64,000 nucleotides of DNA from Marisa cornuarietis (lineage: Eukaryota; Mollusca; Gastropoda; Architaenioglossa; Ampullariidae), in assembly GCA_004794655.1 (NCBI GenBank), contig SMMW01000001.1, positions 5,353,501 through 5,417,500 on the forward strand, given 5' to 3'. A program made the position numbers and the translations under genes. The notes beneath the pieces were generated by a model. It saw nothing but the letters and a program-made list of their open reading frames with translations, was not told the origin of the DNA and ran no database searches. Positions 50,101 to 61,736 of the stretch are shown here, one piece after another; position 1 is the first letter of the stretch, and the number at the start of each line of letters is the position of its first letter.

Positions 50101-53100
50101 AATCTTGCAGGTGTGGGAGGAGCGTCTGTGTGCACCCATCCCCTCTCATCCCTTCTCAGAAGGAAAGAGAGTGAGTGTGGATTCAAAGCAAAAATGAGTA
50201 AACTTTCTGTATGTCCTCTTATTGCAGTCTCTAGATGGTTTCGCCTTCATCCTTGGAAATGATGGACGATTTTTGTACATATCCGAAACAGTGTCCATAT
50301 ATCTCGGGCTATCACAGGTGAGTGGCTTGCTCTGTAAACCTCCGTGTCCCTCTTTGTTTTAAAAAATTATTCGCTAGTCCATGGCTAGAATTCATGTCGA
50401 GTCTGTGATGGTTGCATAACAAGAAGATCCACTTGTAGTTTATCGCGTCTGTGACCGGGCTGCCACATACTCGACAGGAATTTTACCATGACCTGTAATG
50501 GTGCTTGTTGTATGATAGACTTAGTACTGTTTGGCTGCTGGTAACTTGTTGTGTTATAGACCTAGTACTATTTCACTGCCTGTTGCATCCTGTGTTATAC
50601 ACTTAACACTATTTCGCTGTCAGTTGTGTGATCTAGTTACTGCTGTGTGACTGAAACTATTTTATGACTGACCTAGAGGGGTGTTCATTGCTGAGGGACA
50701 AACTCTGTGACAAGTTGCCGTCTTGTGAGACTAACGCATTTATAAATACACGAGAGACCTTGTGATAAGCTGTTGTCCTTTTTATGATCGACCTTGAGAA
50801 GCGTCTTTGGGTTTTTATGACAGATTTAGTAGCGAACTTCCTGCGCTTTACGACTAATAGCGGCTTAAATTATTCGTCCTAAGCTCCATTATATCTTTAT
50901 CTTTCATCTGGAGATGCAGCGAGATTAGCCTCCCGTATTTTTCAATCCAAAAGTACGCATGTCCTTGTTGTTATAAACGTTACATTTACTGAAAGGACTG
51001 TACTGCTGACAAAGTTTGTTGGATGGCCCGGTGGTTGATGTTTTCTCCCAGACGTAACCCCCGTGCTATGGGGTCCCTGACACTATGCAGTCTAAGCTAA
51101 ACCTACTTAATATATTTTATGGCAATCTCGAGTGTTGTTCCAGTTGTTTTGGGTCTTCGGTAACCACTAACTTATGGACTCCTTCACAGTATTTAAGCGT
51201 TGTTCAGCGCAGTGCCGTACCAAGGGCTCATAATTTTATTTCTCGAGGGAATGATTGAAAGCAAGATTTCGCTTAGCACTGAGGGTCAATGTCGGTGATG
51301 TCACGCTTCCGAAGCTGTTCCCTTCACTAATATGTTTGTAGGGAGGGGGAAAATTAGATTTCCGAAATTGTTCCCTTTGCTGGGACGTTTAGGGAACAAA
51401 ATTGGTGGCCAGTGAGGCAACGGCAGAACGCATTTAGAACGACCGAATCGCAACTACACTTGTCATGCGGCCTTTCGTCACTTGGCATTAACGCAACAGC
51501 TGTCAGAACTATGAAATAAATAGCCACAACCAGTGAGTTTTCAGTTAGAAGTGCTCCATCTGCTACCTGGATCTGGCACCTGATGACAAGGACCGGTCAT
51601 CGGGGCTTTTCTCAGGGCACTGTGGTTTCAGCCTCAAAGCAATTTCATATTAGAAGAATCAACATACCTTCTCTTTTTTAGGACGGGTCAGTGACGGCAT
51701 TTTGAGGTATATTTAATGTATACTTAATTACTTTAAGTATTTATCGTGAACATGTTGCCTTCGTCGCGGAATTCAGTTCGGATATGGCACATCATGATAG
51801 AATCTTATTCACTGAGAGGAAAACGTCCAGCACCGCCACTACAGGCAGTTCCTAACTTGCGGTTCGCACTCTTTTTTTTTCTTTTGATTGCTAAAAAGGA
51901 GTATGTATTTTGTGTCTAATAGGTGTATATATGGGTAATTCATGTGTATATATAATTTGTAATTTATATATGTGTATATGATTAAACAAATGTAGTTCGT
52001 AAGCAGACTCCCCTACCCCACTACTACTGGCTATGAGTAACGAAAACTGTATATACCTGGTTGCTCCATCCATCATTTACTGTTCAGCTTGATGACAGAA
52101 AATTTTGAGTACATCCAGACCAAGCAAGTGGTAACCTTGGCCGCGGGTACCCGTATGACCCTTATTTCGATTAATCACTTGCGCAAAATTTGTTTCGGCT
52201 CCTGAAAGTATGCCTTTTGAAGTCTTCGGTCGTTGTTGCCGATTAACAGGACAAATGCCCCGACTTAATCACACTCGGCACTATTGAATAATACGGCGGC
52301 AATAATCACAGCAAAAGGGAGAACCACGATGATTGTTTCCCCTGCCGTGCCCCGCATCTAAAGACCAAGTCTTCGGTATGAAAGCCAAATGGAGTGGCTT
52401 AGGTAATCACCTTCAAATTTACGATGACGGATCTCAACAATTTCATATGTTTCGAGTGAGCAAATTGAAGGGAGGAGCCATTGAAAGCGACAGCGGTCGG
52501 GCCATCCATCTTGGGGTTAAATGGGATTACCAGTCGTGAGGTCATTTGAATTTAAGTTAATCAAATTCCAACGCCGAGCCCGCACTCTTTTCTTGGCAAG
52601 GCTGCCGGTGCTTTCCCTTCTTCACTCGGTCGTCTCCCTTCCTCGTTCCCTCCTGTCCCCACTCCCACCGGCAAAATTATTGGCACAAAATTTGGTTGTA
52701 GCAGGAGCGCAGGACCCTTAGGGGGCAAGGGCCCTTTAAAATACACGGCACATCGTGCCGTCGGCTTTTAAAGAAAAGATGAGGAAAAATTGACGGAGCA
52801 CACTTTATGGTTCCCCAGGGAGGGGCACCAAATGAAGCCGAAGGGTGGCCGGGGTAGCCGCCACGGAGGGACAGACTTCATTGGTGGCGCTGACAAGGAA
52901 GGATTAATTGTCCGGGGGGACCTACCTCCCAGTGCCCACTCCCCCCCCCCACGAGCCTTCCTGCTTGGACAGTCGACAGCCCAGGCCGGAGCAGGGCCTG
53001 CCCTTGACAGGGGCCTAATTGTGGCCGGGGCCCCGAGGGTGACCAGCGATTGGGACGTCAGTCACAGCCTGGCTGGCGGTCTTTCCGCTGCCCTGGCCTC

Positions 53101-56100
53101 GCGCTTTGCGCCTGTCAGCGGTAATTCAAGATGCGCTGTTTGTTTTGACTGACCCGACACTCTTACCACCCGGCCGCAATCAGTCCTCTGGTTACAACTA
53201 TCTTTGCAGGTCGTTGCAGCACAAAAAAACCCAGGCTGGCATCGAGAACATTATAATAACTTTACGATAGAAGTGGGCGGGTTACTTACCAGGAGAGAGA
53301 GAGAGAAACAATAACAGATGAGAATCTTGTGAACCATATATCAAGCAGAGACAGAATCAGAAGATGGTCTCCGGGACTTAGTTAATATTCACTAATGGCT
53401 ACTCCAATCTTAATCAGGAAAGCGTTCAATATCGGCCTTGAGAGAGGAGGATTGTATAAAATGAATCTCCTGGCCTACAGGCTGTACAGAGTAAGGTTTT
53501 TTTTCTTGTTTGTCCCCTTAATTCTTTCTGTAGTCAAGCTCTCAGATACACTTTTGATCATCAATGTTCCAAAAATGTTAACAGAAATCTCTCGTCAAAT
53601 AAATACGGAAGACCAGGCTTCTACGTGTAAGCTGATGCAAATAAGACTAAATAAGCTCTACCTTCTTGGACGAATCTTCTTATTTATTGCAATGTTAACT
53701 GAGGTGTATACGCTACAATGATGTCTGTCAGAGTAAAGGTGTGCAGTATATGTCCAAAGTAAAACAATATCAAATATTACTTTAAAGAATCATCATGTGA
53801 TGTAATTTTAACACTTTGTCAATTATGGCCACTTTAGTCCGGTTGTATGATTAAGTTGTCAAATCTGAGACATTGTAGTCTTTTTTTGGAATATATCTTT
53901 GAACACAACACTAAAATTTATCATAAACATTTCGTTCGAAAGTATCAGCTGAAAAAATGACTTACTATTGTGTTCATAACAACAGCTATAAGAGAAATGA
54001 CCAAAACGGGGTTTTTTTCATTCCTCCTCTCTGCGTTGTATATGTCTTCTCTTGCAATAACTCCTGTTCTGCAGCTGATCTTTGTTGCTAATTCCCCTTG
54101 TCCAAGACAGAATACAATTTATCAACGGATTTTGTTTTAGCTGACAGAAACCGTGTTACGTATCCTTATTTCTCACCATCTTGCGCAGTGCAGCATGATA
54201 AACTTTCAAAGGGATGCAGATAGTGCTAGTATTGTCTTCCGAAGGAGACAAATTGACCATGCGACACCCTTCGCAAGGCCACAGTGATTACAAGATGGCC
54301 ACACTGTGCTGCGCTTGTCTACACGGTCTTGCCCCACCATACCTGTCTGAACTACTGACGCCTTACCACCCGAGTTGGTCTCTTCAATCCACTTGTGCTC
54401 CCTTCCTATCTGTGCCTAGCATCAGGCAGGAAAAATTCGGCACACGTTCCTTGTCCTGCTCAGACCCTCATGTTTTGGAATTCCCTTCTTTGAACTGTGC
54501 CTACATGTGAAGTTTTTTAATCTGACCTCAGAATCAATCTCTTTAAAAAAAATATTTTGCATAATCAACGAGCTGTTCTTCGCACTCCTCAGTTCTTCGC
54601 CCATTTTTTTTTATCGTGGGCTTATCTGTTTGGTGACAATTGTGCTTATTTTATGGTTGACAGTCGGTTAGTTTGCAGTCGTTTATGTGTAGCACATTCA
54701 GCTCGTATCCACACGGGTTATGCCCTTTACAAAACCTATTATCATTAGTCTGTATTAAACATTACCTTTTCGACTACATTTTTCATTTTCGTGTAAAAAT
54801 AGACCTTCATTTGCAAGGGAGTATTTGTTACAATGAAATCTGTTTAAAATAATGCATCAGACAAATCAAAATAATATTTGGTGTGTGTGTGTGTGTGTTT
54901 TGCACAGAAGATTAATAAATTAATAAAGTTATTAAGAAATACAACGAAATAGTTCATGTGAACAAAATATAAATCATTCAGACCTCGGTGTAGGATGGTA
55001 TCTCGTTCCAGAAAATTGTTATGATAATTATTTTGATTACGGAATATTCTGATAAATATTTTGATATTCTCATACGGGAATCTTGCATACCCACTTTTTA
55101 TAATTAACTTTTCTAAACTTTATAACACCTAGGCATCCGCCAAACAAACAAGTCAGCATAACACAAAGGAAGGTAAACAGCAGTTACTTTATGATTAACC
55201 GCTGAATAAAATAAATTGAAGTTATTCAAGAACACGTGATGCCTTAATGATGTCAAGGGGAGAAGTCTTCCAGCGCTCCGAGATCAGTTTACGAATATTT
55301 ATTGAACACATCACAGAGAAAGGGGTGAACACAGTCTTCTAAATTTTTCTTCCCTAACTTCTTGATTATTCGGGTGTTTTCTCCAACGGATGTGCATTTA
55401 TTTATTTATTTTTATTGTAGACATCTAGACGTGCTCGCAGCCTTTTTCGCCTTCTTCTTGCTTAGTACTGATAAATGGTACCCATTGAACTGTCAACCAG
55501 TTAGTGCCGTAAACCATCGTAGGAATGATGCCTCGCGTCTCTCCACTAATGTCGATGCGCACTCATCGTGCAGAATGTTCGAGATGCCAGTCAGAAGGTC
55601 ATATACCCGTGCATCTGGTCCACAGTTACCAACACAAACTCTAACACTTAGTGGAGAGTTCCATTTGTTAGCTTTAATTTTCAGACCTTCGTTTCTTCTA
55701 GTGGGACCTTACGGATCCAAAAGTGGGCTGAGGTATTAAAAAGTTTCAAATGTTGGGAGTTTATTTATCGGGGGCTACCAATATCCAGCTTCTTCTGTGT
55801 ATAAATCAAAAAAGCAAATGTGCAAACATCGTCACATCGGATGCAGGCTTATGTAAAGCATGTAAGTAGGTCGCTGCATCCTGTGGTGTTGCGATTTTGA
55901 TCTTCCCTTTCGGCCAACACCAGTTTGTAGACACAAGCTCAAGGCATTGTCTCAACGAATCGTTGAGATTTTAACTTTTAAGGTTTGGTAAAGGTGTAAG
56001 TTCCTTTATGATAAAATCAAATGAAAAACGTTATGTGAATAAATATCTCATTTCAGCTGTTAATCAGTACAGCTATATTTATCTCTCTTTTTTGGGGTTG

Positions 56101-56900
56101 CTCAATGGTTTCCTCACGACGTGTGTGTGTTTTTTTTAAGATAATGGGGAGAAGATAAGTGCAAGAGACTATCTTATATCTTTCATTGCTGCTTTCATCC
56201 TTGTTCAAATCTGCAGCTTCTTCTTATCTCGGTTTGCTGTTGTATCCACGCTGTATGCTGGGCTTCGGATTATTTAAAGAGAAAGGATATAGCTTTGCCA
56301 CCTGTTCTATGCTTTGAACTTGTCAAACAAGGAGTGAAACTCAGATGAGCACAAGTGTTTGTAAATATATTTTAAGAAAGAACTGTTTGAAGTTATCTTG
56401 ATGCTATCATTTTTCTGCTCTTTATATTAAGCATCGCTTAAGGAATTTATCAACACCTTGTTAAACTGTTCAGTTGTCAACATTTCTTTCTAAAATTGAC
56501 TTAATATAAAACAAATATAAAATCTTTCAATTTAGAAATCATTCCCTGCTGGAATGCGAACATAATGCATGAATAGATTTGTAATACTTGTTGATTTGGG
56601 TATCCTCTGCTGCAGCACACAAAAGTTTTCGAAATGTTGATATAATGTCGTTGTAACAGAAAGTACACATTACTAACCATTGTTTCGCGTGTGCCTCCGG
56701 TGTTTTTTATACAGTTCTCTTTCTTCTTTTCACCCCTTTCCTTCTCTTCATTAATAAGTATTCAATAAAACGCAGTGCAATCAATGTGCTTACATATAAA
56801 CGCTGTGTTTGTATATACCATACCAGAACACTTTAAATATTTAGGTCTTTGTTGATTTTTATGTACGACCAGTCCTGCAGCTGTACTCAGTCATAAACAC

Positions 56901-56933
<33 letters not shown>

Positions 56934-59900
56934 CATATAAGAACACTTTAAATAAATAGGACTTTGTTGATATTTAAGTATGTAGGTAGATATCTATGTT
57001 TCTTTTTAACGTCTAGGTAAGTCCTTTAGTTACGGAAATTTCCACACTTTCTCACTATTTAAAAGAATAAACACTAGTACGTGGACTGCTGCCGAATAAT
57101 TTCAATTTCAACGTGTATATGAAGTTTTGTCATTTTTTTCACCCTGGTTTGTAAAGGTTGAGATGGCGGGCAGCAGTATATTTGACTATGTCCACCAGCA
57201 GGACCATCCAGAGCTCGCCGAGCATCTGGGCCTGTGTCTGCCCCAGGGTGAGTAACATACTCTGGCTTCTCCATACTTAAGGACGAAAACGTCGCGCATT
57301 ACACGTTGTAGCTCTAACGTAATTTGTAATGTTTTACTGGTAGTACTCCCATTACATATGGTAGTTCCAATGTTAACAGTTTTTGCTTTTATTTAGTTAT
57401 TTATTTTTGCTAGAGTGGGCTGGGTGTTTAAGATGTTATTATACCCACAGCATTATATGGGTACGCGTATAGAGCGTTCTGTCTGTAGACTAGTTTACGT
57501 GGTGACCTTCTACGTGCTTGTTACGTTAGGGTCGTCAAGCGGTCTGTCTTCTCCGGGTTCTTCAGACGAAGGATCGCCGTCATCAGGGGGCACAACTCGC
57601 TGCATGACCCCGCCAGGACACGACCTAAGAGGTTAGTACTTGACAATCATTTTCGTTAGACACCAAAGTGATTTAACCCTGGACTCGAAATAAAGACTAA
57701 TACTCTGAATGTAAGATTTTCTAGTTTTTTGCTAGCCTTTGTATGATACAGATTTGAAATTAGTTTCAACATAATTTTTCGGAGTAAGTTATGTTTATGT
57801 TCAGTGAGTGTTGAATGATGTATCATTTGTTTGTCTTTTTTAAGATTTTCTCTCTTGGGGTGGGAAAGTGTCTTTGAATGATGCATTGACCTGCTGAATG
57901 TAGACATACAACTAGTGAGACTGTACGTCTTTTGCTTGGCAGGCTACGTGATGAACCCAAACCCCAAGAAAGGCTGTGACCGCTCCTTCTGTCTGCGCAT
58001 GAAATCCACGCTGACCAAGAGAGGGGTGCACGTCAAGAGCTCTGGTTACCGGGTTAGTGCTGATGTTACTCGCCTCACGAACCTTACCGGTGTAGCGACC
58101 AGCTGCACCTGCACTGATTGTCTATCTTGTGGTGTCTCCGGATTGATCCTCATGGACCTTTACTGAGCACCTTTCAACCTGACGCTTTCTGCTCACTTTC
58201 CAACCTGGCGCTTTTTTAATTACTGGCCAATGTGACACTGTCTTAGCACTATCTATTTTAACCCTGAACTTTCAACTCTTGAGTCTGACGGCACGTCTCT
58301 TTTAGGACTCTGATGAACGTTAATACAAACCGTGCTCCAGTTTCGCCCTCTTGCACTCGACACTTTTCGTGACGCACCTTCGTGTGACGCACCTCCATGT
58401 GCCTCTTTCCTGTCGCATGCTTGGCTGATCTCATTTAATCGTTCTTGACAATAGCTGCTGTGTCCTTCATTTTTTTGTTTTAATGCACATGCCTTGCCTA
58501 CATTTTTTTTTTGGCCCTAGTTTAAGGTCTTCTACGGGTTTTGTAACAGACGTTTTTCTATTGGAAATCACTTTTTTCGTCACTTTGGTTTAATATTAAT
58601 TTATATTTGATAGACGGACTGCAGTGTTCTCCTTCCAAGATTCTGATTTTCCGTAGTTTTGATATTTAGAATGGTAGTTGCGTACCGAACCGCGATGATT
58701 TATTTTCTTTCTTTGGCTTATAACAACGTACATTCCAATGCATTTCAGGTAGTCCACGTTCTTGGTCAGCTGCGGCCGCAGATGACCATGGGACTCGGAC
58801 GAAAGTGCGGTGCACCTGTGCTCGGGCTGGTTGGGGTGGCTATTGCTCTGCCTCCGCCCACCGTGACAGAGCTGCGGCTGGAGCACGACACCTTCATCAC
58901 CCGCATGGCGCCGGACTTCACCGTCACCTTCTGCGAGTCGCTGTGAGTGGCCAGTCTTTGCTCTCGCTTCAAGCATGGACCTTTATTGCATAGTAGTAAA
59001 TGAAGGTCCTTGCTTCAAGCCCCGACACTCACGATGTACTAAGGCAATAGTTAAAGCAGAGACTGATGACTATTTCCTGAAGAACGTTTGGCTTGTGAGC
59101 GGAGGACATGAACGTGGCTATAGGTTGATTTCTAAATCTGGGACTCACTGTTTATTTAATTTTCTGGTATTTCATTCTCACTATGTTTAGCTGCGTGTAT
59201 CTCAGGCCTGCTACCTTTCTAGTATTTTCTTCCCTCCCTCGCTTACCTTATTAGTATGTTTCCTATTCTTGGTATAAAAGTATTAGTTTTTATATTTATA
59301 AGATGTGAACATGAGGTTGATAGAGTCTTTTGTTGCTTAAAGTAGCCTCGTTCTCTTCTCTTCATCTGCACTGTTTCTCAAAACTCAGACCAACCTGTCT
59401 TCGTTCTAATAATAAATGTGTATTTATAGAGCGTCTTATGTCACCAACAAAGGCGGATTCAAAGCGCTTACATACATAGTCTCACGAGCAGATACCTATC
59501 AGTAGCCATCAAATTTATTCACTATTAGGCACATCATGGCTACTCAGTCTCTCACTCTCTATCTCATACATAAACTTTCTCTCCACACATTTTACTTGCC
59601 ATGTCACCATACACATCGCTTATCACTCTTCACACACCGTGACACTTTATTACCTTACTTAAAAATTTTCAGGCAATTTTTTTAAATAAAAGGCGACACA
59701 GTTCTATTTTATTTGCGCTAAAGGCTAACCCAACTGCTCAGCAAAAATATCTGGAAACAGAGCATAAAGTATCACAAAAACATATTGCAGGGGAATTATA
59801 TGACAGAGGCACGAGAGATTTTATATTAATATTTTTCTCTTAAGCACACCTAGATTTGTCCAGAAAACAGGAAGTGACGAAAGGGTAGTATTTCTAAAAT

Positions 59901-61695
59901 ATAGCGTCGTCTGCATGAGCTGAATTCGAAGAGAAAATATGTAATCCTCAGTAAAAGAAAACTGACTAGAACACATGTGATGTTGCTGAATGTTCTTTTA
60001 GCCACTCAGATGAAGTTTGCACTCATTTAGGAAATTATAAAGATAATGGAAACAAACGCTAGTGGATTAACTCTGGTCAGAGATGTGTATACAGGTCTCT
60101 GCTTTGTTCGCATGTGCCGTGCGAACTTCGTCCCCACACCGCACTCAAGAATTTGCTCAAAATATTTCAAAATCGATTGTTATCCAGTCACTTATACAGT
60201 ACAAGCAAGTCTTGGACTTTCAGTTAAACGAAGAGATCTTCCTACATCAGAGCCGACCATACAAAATTACGAGCTGTTAAAACCAACTACGACTGGTGGT
60301 AAAAAGCTTAAACAAAGATCAAGAACCAATATGCAACATGCTACACCGTTCTGGTCTACAAGTAATATCGTAACATAGTCGCAAACACACCATCAGTCGT
60401 ATCTTTATCCAGCATAATGCTGAAAACAACTGACAGTGTGAGGGCATCATTGATGTGCGTGTTCGAAACAGCTAAAAAAGAATTGAGGGTGATCAACGTA
60501 TGAGGAGTTTAAACGGGAACACGTGCGAGTATCAGTAAGTAAATAGTAAATTTTGCATGCAGCTAAATAAGGAAAAAAAATAAGTTTTTACATCGATAAA
60601 CATTTTTCAAATTATTGTTATATATTTAATGGTAAAAAGTCATTATCAGCAGTCATTTGTAAATATAGAATAAAAGTTCAATGCTTGATGATAACCATCT
60701 ATCAAATAAGAACAATTACAGGAGTTTATCTTAGACAAGCGCACATTTGAAATGTGTTTATATTTTATTAACAATAATACACATGTAAAAATTAACTCAG
60801 ATGCGCCCACTTAGTAACAAACAATCAGTAATAATACAAGGTAGGCTGCAATGTCCGTGATTGTTGTCCCTTAAATTTTGATCTGGAGAAGATTGACTTA
60901 CCAGTCTGCTGAGTGAATTCGGTTTGGACCTTTTAATTTTTTTTTAATTTCAGTCGAAGCTTCTAAATAAAGTTGAAACCTGTAGGACTGTATTCCAAAA
61001 TCAGCCGTTTTATTTTCTGGGCAAAAAAAATCGCTTCTTGAACACGACAGCCTGAGCGATGTTTCCTTTTTTTTTTTTTTTTAACTTGAAAACATGCACA
61101 TATTTCTTTAACTGAGCCACACTCACTGTTACAAATACTACTGGTGAGTAAAAGAACTCTTTAGTATAGGAGAGCAATTTCTCCTGCTTTCCTAGTGGCA
61201 GGTGAAAATGCCGATGTTTGAAGACTTAAATCTTTGAAATTAAGCATAATTATGTACTCATATTTTTGCAATTGTTGAATTTTTATTTTAAAATGAACCT
61301 AACCCGTTGCACTCGGCTAGTCCTTTAATAGATTTCATTAGGTCACGTGGTATTTTATTTTGTGTCTTCTCAGCGTCTCAGACTTCATGGACCTGTCGGC
61401 AGAGGACATGACCAACAGGTCGCTGTATGATATGTGTCACGCAGGTGACATAGCCAACCTGAGGCAGGCACACGTCAACGGTCAGTCGCTATATATAGCC
61501 TAGATGTGTATGTGTTGGTGTGTTGTCATCCAGGCATGATATGATGGGGTTATCATCTTATGTGACCGCCAGAGTGTGGAACGGCTACTTGCTTCAGTGA
61601 TTGCTCTATCGTACCGGCCTAACACAAACCGACCGTCCCACAGTCACCCACTAACTGACCTGCTTCTATATAGAAATATGTCATTGTACTACTGT

Positions 61696-61736
<41 letters not shown>

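Larger units (their letters stand above)
40694..50227 (+). other. trh: Intron between linker and first PAS-A exon (9.5 kb)
   Basis: GTAAGT at 40694 and TTGCAG before 50228. It contains candidate regulatory blocks (41140-41330, 42180-42380), a polypurine and GGT/GGGT tract (41745-41880), a LINE tail (46624-46870) and copy 1 of a duplicated element (47060-47690). From 43340 to 46600 it is plain AT-rich sequence in which I see nothing specific. Confidence 0.85.
50318..57156 (+). other. trh: Intron within PAS-A (6.8 kb)
   Basis: GTGAGT at 50318 and AG at 57155-57156. It carries copy 2 of the duplicated element (50505-51060), its inverted end (51254-51400), a GC-richer possible regulatory block (52130-53160), a LINE fragment (54214-54750), and a near-duplicated sequence around a TG/TA microsatellite (56813-56985). 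Nothing specific was seen at 55100-56800. Confidence 0.85.

Noticed and set aside
52790..53152. 120-codon Gly/Ala/Pro-rich frame in an intron
   Set aside because: Compositional effect of GC-rich DNA; no recognised domain and no need for an exon here. Kept only as a non-coding block of interest.
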